A stretch of 64,000 nt of DNA, taken from Lelliottia wanjuensis (lineage in GTDB: Bacteria > Pseudomonadota > Gammaproteobacteria > Enterobacterales > Enterobacteriaceae). The position numbers were made by a program, and so were the translations under genes. Numbering within the stretch: position 1 is the first letter of the stretch; each line of letters starts with the position of its first letter. The notes below the pieces were generated by a model. The model saw only the letters and a program-made list of their open reading frames with translations. It had not been told where the DNA came from and made no database searches. The DNA is taken from positions 62,001 through 126,000 of the forward strand of contig NZ_JASSOT010000079.1 in NCBI RefSeq assembly GCF_030238365.1, read 5' to 3'. Shown piece after piece: positions 8,465 through 17,246 of the stretch.

Positions 8465-9364
8465 ATGAGCAGATACTGGATTGCCATCGACTGGGGCACC
8501 ACCAACTTCCGCGCATTCCTGATGAACCAGGTGCAGCGGATAGATCAGATTAACCACCCTCGCGGGTTGTTATCGGTGGAAAACACGCAGTTTGGCCCCA
8601 CGCTTTACGCCATGCTCCAGCCGTGGCTTGAGCAATATGGAAAATTACCTGTCGTGATGGCTGGCATGGTGGGATCGCAGCAGGGCTGGCATGAAGTTCC
8701 GTATGCGCCGCAACCCTGCGGAGCCCGCGATCTGCTCGCACGCACTCACACCTTCACCACATCCTGGGGCAGTCCGGCGTGGATCATTCCCGGCGTCAGC
8801 GGCACCAGCCATTTCGCCCAGCCGGACGTGATGCGCGGCGAAGAAGTGCAGCTTCTCGGTCTGTGCCAGTTACACCCCGCGACTCACCATTTTGCCCTGC
8901 TGCCCGGCACGCACAGCAAACATGCTCAGCTCGTTGAGGGAAAAATATCTGTCTTCTCAACGTTTATGACCGGCGAGATCTTCTCGCTTCTGAGCCAGCG
9001 CTCTCTCCTCGGCAAAGATTTGCCAGAGCAGCAGGAAGACAACGCCGCGTACCTGCTCGGTGTTCAAACCGCCCTTCGCGGCGCGCCCTTTACGCATCTT
9101 ATTTTCTCTGCCCGCACGCGCCGTCTGGCAGGGGAAATCGCGACGTCGCATGTCCACAGCTATCTCTCCGGTCTGACGATTGGTCACGAACTGCTGGCGA
9201 TACCGGCCGGACAGCAGGCGTGGGTTGTCGGCAGCCCTGCGCTCACCGCGCGCTATCAGCTGGCCGCCTCGCTGATGGATCTGCAACTCACGCCGGTCAA
9301 CGGTGACGACTGCTTTATCCGTGGCCTGAGCCACCTCTTCTCCCTGATTCAAGGAATCGCATAA
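8465..9364 (+). CDS. dgoK: 2-dehydro-3-deoxygalactonokinase
   Basis: The 299-residue sugar-acid kinase phosphorylates 2-keto-3-deoxy-D-galactonate to the 6-phosphate for DgoA. It matches E. coli DgoK across its length: IAIDWGTTNFRAF at the N terminus (phosphate-binding loop of the actin-like kinase fold), VVMAGMVGSQ, a GEEVQLLG stretch, LPGTHSKHA and the C-terminal GSPALTARYQ. I use the ATG at 8465 because it aligns with the family start. The upstream TTG at 8429 lies inside the operator. No strong Shine-Dalgarno is visible. The stop overlaps the dgoA start by one base (TAATG), so the two are coupled. Confidence 0.92.
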   Translation: MSRYWIAIDWGTTNFRAFLMNQVQRIDQINHPRGLLSVENTQFGPTLYAMLQPWLEQYGKLPVVMAGMVGSQQGWHEVPYAPQPCGARDLLARTHTFTTSWGSPAWIIPGVSGTSHFAQPDVMRGEEVQLLGLCQLHPATHHFALLPGTHSKHAQLVEGKISVFSTFMTGEIFSLLSQRSLLGKDLPEQQEDNAAYLLGVQTALRGAPFTHLIFSARTRRLAGEIATSHVHSYLSGLTIGHELLAIPAGQQAWVVGSPALTARYQLAASLMDLQLTPVNGDDCFIRGLSHLFSLIQGIA

Positions 9365-10011
9365 TGGATCCGAAGACGTTTTCGACCCGCTGGAAACAGG
9401 AGCCGCTGCCGCTGGTCGCCATCCTGCGCGGTATCACACCGGCACAGGCCTGCGAAGCAGCAGACATTTTACTGAGCTGCGGTTTTCACTGGCTGGAAGT
9501 CCCGCTGAATAGCCCTGAGCCGCTTGAATCCATCCGACTGATGCGCAAAACCGTCGGCAGTCAGGGATTTGTCGGCGCGGGTACGGTCCTCACCGTTGAG
9601 CAGGTCGATCAGGTTGCCGACTGCGGTGGTCAGCTGATCATCTCGCCAAACTGCGATCCCGAGGTCATTCGCCACTCGGTGAAACGCGGGTTGATCAGCA
9701 TGCCGGGCGTGATGACGCCGAGCGAGGCGTTTAGCGCCATCGCCAGCGGTGCCAGTGCGCTAAAACTGTTCCCCGCCGAACATGTCACCCCAGCGATCAC
9801 CAAAGCGTTCCGCGCCGTGGTGCCTCATGACGTGGCCTGTCTGCCGGTGGGCGGTATTCAGCCGGACGCCGCACAGATGCGCAGCTATATCCAGGCTGGT
9901 GCGAACGGTTTTGGTCTCGGCGGCGGGCTGTATCAGGCCGGTATGAGTATGAATTTACTGCGTGAGCGCGCCCAGGCTTATCAGAAAGCCTGGCGTGAGT
10001 GCGCGGAGTAA
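9364..10011 (+). CDS. dgoA: 2-dehydro-3-deoxy-6-phosphogalactonate aldolase
   Basis: This 215-residue class I aldolase of the KDPG/KDPGal family cleaves 2-keto-3-deoxy-6-phosphogalactonate to pyruvate and glyceraldehyde 3-phosphate. Visible landmarks are LVAILRGITP near residue 18, the catalytic acid/base E45 in WLEVPLNSP, GAGTVL at 71-76, and the Schiff-base lysine K134 in SALKLFPAE. The end carries the phosphate-binding GxGLGGGLY. It is a separate gene, not fused to a dehydratase as in some dgo operons. It is coupled to dgoK upstream and lies five bases before the lactonase start. Confidence 0.92.
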   Translation: MDPKTFSTRWKQEPLPLVAILRGITPAQACEAADILLSCGFHWLEVPLNSPEPLESIRLMRKTVGSQGFVGAGTVLTVEQVDQVADCGGQLIISPNCDPEVIRHSVKRGLISMPGVMTPSEAFSAIASGASALKLFPAEHVTPAITKAFRAVVPHDVACLPVGGIQPDAAQMRSYIQAGANGFGLGGGLYQAGMSMNLLRERAQAYQKAWRECAE

Positions 10012-10016
10012 TCCCC

Positions 10017-10886
10017 ATGAAACGCGTCGTCACCGGTCCTCTCAAAACCATCGGCCATTATCGCGCGCAGCTTGGTGAAACCCCGGTCTGGTGCGCCCGC
10101 AGCCAGTCGCTGCTGTGGGTGGATATCCTTGCTCAGCGCCTGCTGCGCTACTGGCCGGGAGAGAATGCAAGAACCCAGATCCACGCCATGCCGCCTTTTA
10201 CCAGCGCGGTGCTGCTGACGACGCAGGAAGAGACATTTTTGACCGTCAGCCAGAGCGGGATCGGGTTGTACGACTACGCCCAGTCGCGCTTCACCCCACT
10301 TTGCGATTACCCGGCTGATGCCATAGGTACGCGCCCAAACGAAGCCGCCATTGCCCCGGACGGGGCACTGTGGTTCAGCACCATGGATCCGGCGGCCGAA
10401 AAGGCCATCGGCAGCTGGTATCGCTTTGCTTCTGGCGATAACGCCCCGCAACGCCTGCTCGGCAACCAACTGGTGCCCAACACTCTGCAGTGGCATGGCG
10501 ACAAAATCTGGTTCGCCGACTCCCTGCTGCACCGTTTTTACTGCGCACAGATGGCTCAGTCAGAAATTTTGGAACTGACGGCACACAGCGTGGACGGCAT
10601 TCCGGACGGATCTGCGCTTACCGCAATGGGTCAGCTGATCAACGCCCGCTGGGGACAGTCGCGCCTGGTGCGGTATCAACTCTGCGAGACGAACCTTGAG
10701 GAGCTGGACAGCCTGGCGCTCCCCGTCATGCAGCCGAGCAGCTGTACCTTCGGCGGCCCGGATCTTAATGAGCTGTACATCACCTCAGCCCGCGACGGGA
10801 TTGAGCGACCGAATGAAACGGAGGGTGCGCTGTTAAGCATCTCCACCACGTTAACCGGACTGCCAGCCGGTCTTTTTCAGCTTTAA
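10017..10886 (+). CDS. SMP-30/gluconolaconase-family sugar lactonase
   Basis: The 289-residue six-bladed beta-propeller opens an aldonolactone to the aldonate. The four metal ligands of the SMP-30 family are all present: E21 (GETPVW), N108 (TRPNEA), N155 (VPNTLQW) and D197 (IPDGSA). The ATG at 10017 has GGAG eight bases before it inside the end of dgoA; a GTG six codons earlier is less likely. In this cluster it would follow the dehydrogenase and act on galactonolactone or a related lactone. Substrate is inferred. No signal peptide, so it acts in the cytoplasm. Confidence 0.88.
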   Translation: MKRVVTGPLKTIGHYRAQLGETPVWCARSQSLLWVDILAQRLLRYWPGENARTQIHAMPPFTSAVLLTTQEETFLTVSQSGIGLYDYAQSRFTPLCDYPADAIGTRPNEAAIAPDGALWFSTMDPAAEKAIGSWYRFASGDNAPQRLLGNQLVPNTLQWHGDKIWFADSLLHRFYCAQMAQSEILELTAHSVDGIPDGSALTAMGQLINARWGQSRLVRYQLCETNLEELDSLALPVMQPSSCTFGGPDLNELYITSARDGIERPNETEGALLSISTTLTGLPAGLFQL

Positions 10887-10913
10887 AAAAACGAAAACAA
10901 TCAAGGTGTCATT

Positions 10914-12341
10914 ATGAACACAGCATTGAACCCTACAAAAACTAACCGGCAAACGCTGCTTGTTTGCTTTCTTGCCGCCCTCGCAGGCCTGCTGTTTGGC
11001 CTCGATATGGGGGTGATTGCCGGGGCTTTACCCTTTATTGCCAATGAATTTGGCCTCAGCAGCCATCACCAGGAAATTGTGGTCAGCGTGATGATGTTCG
11101 GTGCCGCACTCGGCGCCCTGTGCAGCGGGCCGATGTCCTCCAGCCTTGGTCGCCGTAAAAGCCTGCTGCTCGGTGCCATCCTGTTCGTGATCGGCTCCGT
11201 GGGCTGCGCCTTTGCAGACAGCATGGCGGTGCTCTCCGTGTTCCGCTTTGTGCTCGGTCTGGCGGTGGGCGTGGCGTCCTTTACGGCTCCGCTTTACCTG
11301 TCTGAAATCGCGCCGGAACGTATTCGCGGCAGCATGATTTCCCTCTATCAGCTGATGATTACCATCGGCATTCTCGCCGCCTTCCTGTCCGACACCGCCC
11401 TGAGCGCTGGCGGCCACTGGCGCTGGATGCTCGGGGTGATCACCTTCCCGGCCATCGTGCTGTTCCTTGGCGTGCTCACCCTGCCGGAGAGCCCGCGCTG
11501 GCTGGCGATGAAAGATCGCCACGCTCTGGCGGGCAAAGTCCTGAAGCTGCTGCGTAACTCCGATAAAGAAGCCCAGTACGAGCTGGATCAGATCCGTGAA
11601 AGCGTGAAGATGAAACAGCGCGGCTGGCAGCTGTTCCGCCACAACCCGCACTTCCGTCGCTCCACCTACATGGGTGTGCTGCTGCAGTTTATGCAGCAGT
11701 TCACCGGCATGACGGTGATCATGTACTACGCGCCAAAAATCTTCGAAATCGCCGGTTTCTCCACCACCCGCGAGCAGATGTGGGGCACGGTGATCGCCGG
11801 TCTGACTAACGTGCTGGCAACCTTTATCGCCATCGGCCTGGTCGACAGATGGGGACGTAAACCGATCCTCAAGCTGGGCTTCGCCGGGATGGCGGTGTGC
11901 ATGGGCATTCTCGGCTACATGTTCCACAGCGGCATCACCAATCCGACCGAGCAGTACACCGCCGTGATCGTGCTGCTGATCTTTATTACCGGTTTTGCGA
12001 TGAGCGCGGGCCCGCTGATCTGGGTGCTGTGCTCGGAGATCCAGCCGCTGGCCGGACGCGACTTTGGCGTCACCTGCTCCACGATGGCGAACTGGATCGC
12101 CAACATGATTATCGGCGCAACCTTCCTGACGCTGATCGACACCATCGGCAGCCCAAACACCTTCTGGCTGTACGGCGTGCTGAACGTGGCGTGCATCGTA
12201 CTGACCATCCTGTTTGTGCCTGAAACCAAAAACATTTCGCTGGAAAACATCGAACGCAACCTGATGAACGGCGAAGCGCTGCGCAATATCGGACAGACAA
12301 AACACCACGCCTCGGCTGGCCAGAGTATCACGGCCAAATAA
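10914..12341 (+). CDS. MFS sugar:proton symporter, GalP/AraE type
   Basis: The 475-residue protein has 12 predicted membrane segments and closely follows E. coli GalP and AraE: FLAALAGLLFGLDMGVIAGALPFI in segment 1, GRRKS between 2 and 3, YLSEIAPERIRGSMIS, PESPRWL, QQFTGM, DRWGRKP and PETKNISLENIE. It imports a hexose or pentose with protons across the inner membrane. Its place in an oxidative sugar pathway supports D-galactose, L-arabinose or D-fucose-like aldoses as substrates; I cannot choose from sequence alone. Start supported by AAGG eight bases upstream. A stem-loop follows the stop. Confidence 0.9.
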   Translation: MNTALNPTKTNRQTLLVCFLAALAGLLFGLDMGVIAGALPFIANEFGLSSHHQEIVVSVMMFGAALGALCSGPMSSSLGRRKSLLLGAILFVIGSVGCAFADSMAVLSVFRFVLGLAVGVASFTAPLYLSEIAPERIRGSMISLYQLMITIGILAAFLSDTALSAGGHWRWMLGVITFPAIVLFLGVLTLPESPRWLAMKDRHALAGKVLKLLRNSDKEAQYELDQIRESVKMKQRGWQLFRHNPHFRRSTYMGVLLQFMQQFTGMTVIMYYAPKIFEIAGFSTTREQMWGTVIAGLTNVLATFIAIGLVDRWGRKPILKLGFAGMAVCMGILGYMFHSGITNPTEQYTAVIVLLIFITGFAMSAGPLIWVLCSEIQPLAGRDFGVTCSTMANWIANMIIGATFLTLIDTIGSPNTFWLYGVLNVACIVLTILFVPETKNISLENIERNLMNGEALRNIGQTKHHASAGQSITAK

Positions 12342-12348
12342 AAACGAA

Positions 12349-12375
12349 GGCGGCCTGCCACGTTGCAAGGCCGCC
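12349..12375 (+). promoter_or_regulatory. Intercistronic stem-loop between the two transporters
   Basis: GGCGGCCT and AGGCCGCC pair around an 11-base loop that can itself pair at its ends. There is no T-run, so it is more likely an mRNA stabilising or processing hairpin than a terminator. Confidence 0.5.
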
Positions 12376-12393
12376 GCATCCTGGAGAGTCGTC

Positions 12394-13782
12394 ATGAACA
12401 AGAGTCTTGCAAAAGAGTCGTCAGGAAAGGCCGCCGAATCGCAGGTTTACGCGAAGATCACGCGCCGTCTGATCCCCTTTTTGATCCTCTGCTATTTCTT
12501 CGCCTACCTGGATCGCGTCAACGTCGGGTTCGCCAAGCTGCATATGCAGGATGCGCTGAACTTCAGCGACACCGTCTACGGCCTGGGCGCGGGCATTTTC
12601 TTCATCGGCTACTTCCTGTTTGAGATGCCGAGCAACCTGCTGATGCAGCGCTTCGGGCCACGCTTCTGGATCGCCCGCATCATGGCGACCTGGGCGGTGC
12701 TGTCGGCGGCGATGATCTTCATCACCACCCCCACGCAGTTTTACGTGGTGCGCTTTTTACTCGGCGTGGCGGAAGCGGGCTTTTTCCCTGGCATCGTGTT
12801 CTATCTCACGCTGTGGTTCCCGTCCTGGCGCTCCGCCCGCACCCTGGGGCTATTTATCCTGGTGACGCCGCTCTCGACCATTATCGGCAGCCCGCTTTCC
12901 GGCCTGATCCTCAAACTGTTCGAAGGCGTCGACGGGCTGCATAACTGGCAGTGGCTATTCCTGGTCGAAGCGATCCCGTCATTCCTGCTGGCCTTCGTGG
13001 TGCTGCGCTATCTGGATAACGACGTGAAGTCCGCCAGATGGCTGACCGAGGCAGAAAAACAGGTGGTGGTGGACGATCTGGCGAAAGATGCCGCCAACCG
13101 CGAACGCGCTAACCAGGGCAAGGTCGACAGCACCCTGAAAGGGATGCTCAGCAACGGCTACGTCTGGCTGCTGGCGCTGGTCTTTTTCAGCTTCAACATT
13201 GGCTATTACGGGATCAACTTCTGGCTGCCGTCGATCATCAAAAGCTCCGGCGTGAGCGATGATTTCCACATCGGCCTGCTCGCCGCCCTGCCGTACGTCT
13301 TTGGTGCGTGCTTTATGGTGTGGAACAGCCGTCACTCGGATCTGAAACAGGAGCGCCGCTGGCACATTGCCATTCCGGCGATGATCGGCTGCATCGGCCT
13401 TGCGCTCAGCGCGTATTGCAGCGGGTCGACCTTCTGGATGATGGCGTGGATCTGCCTGGCGATGTCCGGCACCCTGGCGTTAATCCCTACTTACATCAGC
13501 CTGCCCGGCGCGCTGCTTTCCGGCACCGCCGCGGCGGCAGGTATCGCCTTCGTCAACTCCGTGGGCAACCTCGCCGGTTTCTTTGGCCCGACGGTGCTGG
13601 GCTGGCTGAAAGATGCCACCGGGCGCACCGACACCGGTTTGTACATTCTTGCCGGATTCCTGTTGCTGTGCGCTCCGCTGATCCTGACGCTGCCCGCCCG
13701 TCTGGCAAACCCGAAAAAAGTGATCCCTGAACCCGAACAGAGCGATGTGCAGTCTGAATCTGCGCATCACATCAGTCGTTAA
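12394..13782 (+). CDS. MFS anion:cation symporter, aldonate permease type
   Basis: The 462-residue, 12-segment transporter belongs to the ACS family that includes DgoT, ExuT, GudP and the phthalate permeases. Signatures include YFFAYLDRVNVGFAKL in segment 1, a FEMPSNLL stretch, RFLLGVAEAGFFPG and the long central loop. It should import an acid such as D-galactonate or L-arabonate directly, letting the cell enter the pathway below the oxidation steps. It carries a 20-residue charged N-terminal extension. The SD is GGAGAG 11 bases upstream. Confidence 0.85.
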   Translation: MNKSLAKESSGKAAESQVYAKITRRLIPFLILCYFFAYLDRVNVGFAKLHMQDALNFSDTVYGLGAGIFFIGYFLFEMPSNLLMQRFGPRFWIARIMATWAVLSAAMIFITTPTQFYVVRFLLGVAEAGFFPGIVFYLTLWFPSWRSARTLGLFILVTPLSTIIGSPLSGLILKLFEGVDGLHNWQWLFLVEAIPSFLLAFVVLRYLDNDVKSARWLTEAEKQVVVDDLAKDAANRERANQGKVDSTLKGMLSNGYVWLLALVFFSFNIGYYGINFWLPSIIKSSGVSDDFHIGLLAALPYVFGACFMVWNSRHSDLKQERRWHIAIPAMIGCIGLALSAYCSGSTFWMMAWICLAMSGTLALIPTYISLPGALLSGTAAAAGIAFVNSVGNLAGFFGPTVLGWLKDATGRTDTGLYILAGFLLLCAPLILTLPARLANPKKVIPEPEQSDVQSESAHHISR

Positions 13783-13802
13783 CGTAGAAAGAGATAAAGC
13801 AT

Positions 13803-15509
13803 ATGAGTGGATGTGGAGGATGTGCCAGCTGTGGCACGCATTTCAACCCAATCCTTGAAGGTGATGACGGCGCGCTGAAACGTGCGCTGTACAAATCGAT
13901 GGGCCATACGGACGAACAACTGCGCCGCCCGGTGATTGCCGTGGTGAACAGCTATACCAATGCCACGGCGGGCCACGCCAATCTGAATGAACTGACGGCG
14001 AAAGTGCTGGAAGGCATTGAAGAGGCGGGCGGCGTCGGCATGGTGTTCGGCACCATCGCCCCGTGCGATGGCATCGCCGAGGGCCACCTCGGTATGCGCT
14101 ATATTCTCGCCGCGCGCGAGGTGATTACCGCCTCCATCGAAGTGATGATGCGCGCCCACCGCTTCGATGGGATGGTGCTTCTCGGCTCGTGCGACAAAAT
14201 CGTTCCGGCGATGCTGATGGCGGCGGCGCGCCTCGATATTCCGGCCATTATGGTCAACGGCGGCCCGATGTACCCCGCGGAATACAAAGGCAAACACTGG
14301 GACGGCAACATCGTTACCGAAGCGATTGGCTGGAAAAAACGCGGTGAAATCAGCGAAGAAGAGTTCGCCCATATCGAGAACATCGCCGAGCCTGGCCCTG
14401 GCTCTTGCACCATGTACGGCACGGCGAATACCATGTGCTGCATCGGCGAAGTGCTCGGCATGAGCCTGCCGGGCAGCAGCACGCTGCCTGCGGTGTCTCA
14501 GGAGCGCCGCGACTGCGCAACCGAGACGGGCCGCCAGGCGGTGAAACTGGTGCAAAACGGCGTTAACGCTCGCCAAATCATCACCCCGGAATCGATCCGC
14601 AACGCGATGGTTTACCTGCTGGCGACCGGCGGTTCCACCAACGCGATCCTTCATTTGCAGGCGATCCATTACGAAGCCGAACTCGGCCATCTGCCGCTCT
14701 CCGCCTTCGACGAAATGAGCCACCACGTGCCGCTGGTCGCCTCGCTCTATCCGGCTTCGGAACACGACATGATCGACTTCTGGGAAGCGGGCGGCGTGCA
14801 GGCGGTGGAGAAAGAGATCAGCTCCCTGATGGATCTCAACGCCCTGACGGTGGCCGGAAAAACCAAAGGCGAACTGCTGGCGCAGGCCAAACGCAGCAGC
14901 CGTCCGGAGGTTGTCCACACCCTGGCGATCCCGGTGCGTAACGAGGCGGGCGTGGCGGTGCTGCACGGCAACCTGTCGCCACTTGGCTGCGTGGTGAAAC
15001 CGGCGGCGGTACCGGAAAACCTGATGGTGTTCCGCGGCCCGGCGGTGGTGTTCAACAGCGAACAGGAGTCCGTCGAAGCCATTATGTCCGGGGAAATTCA
15101 GCCGGGCAGCGTGCTGGTGCTGCGCTACGAAGGGCCGAAAGGCGGGCCAGGTATGCCGGAAATGTACAAACCGATGAAATCCCTTGAGGGCATGGGCCTC
15201 TCGGACAGCTGCGCGCTGATCACCGACGGACGTTTCTCCGGCTCCAACCGTGGCCTGTTCGTCGGCCATATCTCCCCGGAAGCGGTGGACGGCGGCGAGC
15301 TGGGCTTAGTGGAAAATGGCGACGAGATCTCAATTGATATCCCAACCCGCACCCTGACGCTGCACGTAGCAGAAGAGGTGCTCGCCACCCGCCGCGAAAG
15401 CTGGAAACCGGTCAACAAAGAGGTGCCGCGCGGCTTCCTGCGTCTCTATCGCCGCTGGGCGTTGCCTGCTGCGCAAGGCGCGGTGCTGGCAGACCGGGAG
15501 GACGACTGA
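13803..15509 (+). CDS. IlvD/Edd-family sugar-acid dehydratase
   Basis: The 568-residue iron-sulfur dehydratase removes water from an aldonate to give 2-keto-3-deoxyaldonate. Fe-S ligand cysteines expected in the family are seen at C88 (APCDG), C130 (GSCDK, with Mg-binding D131-K132) and C202 (GSCTMYG). The C-terminal DGRFSGSNRG loop is intact. E. coli uses an enolase-family dehydratase (DgoD) for galactonate, so this is an unrelated replacement. The N terminus is unusual in carrying three extra cysteines (CGGCASC, residues 4-10), perhaps a second metal site or an artefact of family variation. The stop overlaps the aldolase start by one base (TGATG). Confidence 0.87.
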   Translation: MSGCGGCASCGTHFNPILEGDDGALKRALYKSMGHTDEQLRRPVIAVVNSYTNATAGHANLNELTAKVLEGIEEAGGVGMVFGTIAPCDGIAEGHLGMRYILAAREVITASIEVMMRAHRFDGMVLLGSCDKIVPAMLMAAARLDIPAIMVNGGPMYPAEYKGKHWDGNIVTEAIGWKKRGEISEEEFAHIENIAEPGPGSCTMYGTANTMCCIGEVLGMSLPGSSTLPAVSQERRDCATETGRQAVKLVQNGVNARQIITPESIRNAMVYLLATGGSTNAILHLQAIHYEAELGHLPLSAFDEMSHHVPLVASLYPASEHDMIDFWEAGGVQAVEKEISSLMDLNALTVAGKTKGELLAQAKRSSRPEVVHTLAIPVRNEAGVAVLHGNLSPLGCVVKPAAVPENLMVFRGPAVVFNSEQESVEAIMSGEIQPGSVLVLRYEGPKGGPGMPEMYKPMKSLEGMGLSDSCALITDGRFSGSNRGLFVGHISPEAVDGGELGLVENGDEISIDIPTRTLTLHVAEEVLATRRESWKPVNKEVPRGFLRLYRRWALPAAQGAVLADREDD

Positions 15510-16411
15510 TGACCCACTACACCGCGCAGCACATTGCTGGCGTTAACCCAATTGTCGCCATGCCCTTCACCGCCCACGGTGACGTGGATGAGAAAAGCAT
15601 GGTCCGCCTGCTGGAGCACCTCGCCACCAGCGGCGCTCAGGGCACCACGCTGTTTGGCATCGCCAGCGAATTTCCTAAGCTCAACGATCACGAACGGGAC
15701 CGACTGGCGCAGCTGTTTGTCTCCACCCTCGCGGGGAGCCCGCTGTATCGGGCGATGTCGGTCACGGACCACAGCACGGAACAGGCGGTAAAACGCGCCC
15801 GCGACTACGCAAAACTCGGCGTCGATGCCCTGATGCTGCTTCCGCCGTTCTTCCTGAGCCCGAGCCCGCAGGCGATTCAGGAACATATTTTTGCCGTCCT
15901 CGAAGCGGTGGATATCCCGGTGATGGTCCAGTACGCGCCGGGCGAAACCGGCCTGCCGATCACCCCTGAACAGATGGCGGCGATCGCGGCCCGGTATCCC
16001 CATGCGGTGTTTAAAATCGAGTGCAATCCGCCGGTCGACTACACCCGCGAGTTTCTGGCGAAAGCCCCGCAGGCCAGCGTGCTGAACGGTTATGCCGGGC
16101 TGTACATGCTGCAAATGCTGGCCGCAGGCGGCAAAGGCGTGATGCCGGGCTGCTCGTTCACAGAAGTCTATGTGCGCATCTATCGCCACTGGCTGAACGA
16201 CGAAATTCAGCAGGCCGAAGCGCTGCACCAGAGCCTGCTGCCGTACATCCAGCGCTGGATGAGCCACTGCGAATACATCATCCAGGTGGAAAAAACCATC
16301 CTCACGCGTCGGGGCATTATCGCCAGCGATTACTGTCGTCGTCCGGGATGGAAACTCACGCCGGAAGACGAGCAGCTCATTCACCAGTTTATTCACCAAT
16401 TCCAGCTATGA
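15509..16411 (+). CDS. DHDPS/NAL-family keto-acid aldolase or dehydratase
   Basis: The 300-residue (beta/alpha)8 protein has the catalytic Tyr142 (VQYAPGE) and Schiff-base Lys169 (VFKIE), with GIASE in place of the family GTTGE motif near residue 50. Relatives cleave 2-keto-3-deoxy-gluconate/galactonate to pyruvate and glyceraldehyde (YagE type) or dehydrate 2-keto-3-deoxyarabonate. Next to dgoK and dgoA this gives a second exit from the same intermediate, or handles a pentonate. It is translationally coupled to the dehydratase. Which reaction it performs cannot be decided from sequence. Confidence 0.82.
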   Translation: MTHYTAQHIAGVNPIVAMPFTAHGDVDEKSMVRLLEHLATSGAQGTTLFGIASEFPKLNDHERDRLAQLFVSTLAGSPLYRAMSVTDHSTEQAVKRARDYAKLGVDALMLLPPFFLSPSPQAIQEHIFAVLEAVDIPVMVQYAPGETGLPITPEQMAAIAARYPHAVFKIECNPPVDYTREFLAKAPQASVLNGYAGLYMLQMLAAGGKGVMPGCSFTEVYVRIYRHWLNDEIQQAEALHQSLLPYIQRWMSHCEYIIQVEKTILTRRGIIASDYCRRPGWKLTPEDEQLIHQFIHQFQL

Positions 16412-16417
16412 TCATAG

Positions 16418-16438
16418 GGCTGCGGCCAGCCCGCAGCC
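16418..16438 (+). promoter_or_regulatory. Intercistronic stem-loop before the dehydrogenase
   Basis: GGCTGCGG and CCGCAGCC form a perfect eight-pair stem with a five-base loop. No T-run follows. It may set the relative amount of the last gene's message. Confidence 0.5.
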
Positions 16439-16454
16439 TGCAATGAGGTTCAAC

Positions 16455-17237
16455 ATGACCACGAAAACAACACCCCGTATTGTCATTGTCACCGGCACCA
16501 GCCAGGGTATCGGCCAGGCCATTGCGCAGACTTTTTTAGATAACGGCGATATCGTTATTGGCTGCGCCTTCTCCGCTCTGGAAAAAGCGCCCGCCGCGCA
16601 GCAAATGCTGAGCGACTATCCGGATCGCTATTTCTATTATTCCGTGGATGTCACACGTACGGAGGCTATTCAGCAGTTTGTCGACAGCGCAGAAAAACTG
16701 TTCGGCAGAATCGATGTTGTGGTGTCGAATGCGGGGAAAAATGTCTTTAAAGGCATCGACTGCGAAGAGAGCGACTGGGAGCATAATTTCAGTCTGAATT
16801 TGCGCTCGCACTGGTATCTGGCGAAATGCGCCCGCCCGGCGCTGCGCAAAAGCCAGGGGACGATCATTATCATCACCTCAAACCATGCGTTTTCGACCAT
16901 GCCGGGCTGCGCGCCGTATAACATCAGCAAACGCGCCCTGCTTTCCCTGGTGCAGAGCCTGACGATTGAATGGGGCCCGGAGATCCGCACCGTCGGCATC
17001 GCCCCCGGCTTTATTGATACTCTCGGCAACCAGGCGTGGTTTGATTCCCACCCCGACGCGCAAATCGCCCGCGACCGCACCATCAAAAAACACCCCGTCG
17101 GGCGCATCGGTCGCCCGGATGAAGTCGGCGAATTATGCCTGTTCCTCGCCAGCGATAAGGCGGGCTTTATTGCGGGGACCACCATCGTGATGGACGGTGG
17201 CCGCAGCGCCATAATGCAGGATGAAGAAGATCTTTAA
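16455..17237 (+). CDS. SDR-family aldose 1-dehydrogenase
   Basis: This 260-residue short-chain dehydrogenase has the nucleotide-binding TGTSQGIG (13-20), NAG at 92-94, and the catalytic S142, Y155 and K159 (YNISK). It ends with a GRSA-type tail. In this cluster it most plausibly oxidises D-galactose, L-fucose or a similar aldose at C1 to the lactone that the SMP-30 protein opens. I chose the ATG at 16455 because GAGG lies five bases before it. An ATG four codons earlier is possible but would place that GAGG inside the gene. It closes the operon. Confidence 0.85.
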   Translation: MTTKTTPRIVIVTGTSQGIGQAIAQTFLDNGDIVIGCAFSALEKAPAAQQMLSDYPDRYFYYSVDVTRTEAIQQFVDSAEKLFGRIDVVVSNAGKNVFKGIDCEESDWEHNFSLNLRSHWYLAKCARPALRKSQGTIIIITSNHAFSTMPGCAPYNISKRALLSLVQSLTIEWGPEIRTVGIAPGFIDTLGNQAWFDSHPDAQIARDRTIKKHPVGRIGRPDEVGELCLFLASDKAGFIAGTTIVMDGGRSAIMQDEEDL

Positions 17238-17246
17238 GATGTTCTG

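Noticed and set aside
11028..12401. 457-codon minus-strand open frame
   Set aside because: Antisense shadow of the GalP/AraE-like porter, dominated by His, Gln and Glu, with no plausible fold.
13779..15269. 496-codon minus-strand open frame
   Set aside because: It is the shadow of the IlvD/Edd dehydratase on the other strand. The composition is His/Arg/Ala-rich and the plus-strand gene has clear family motifs.
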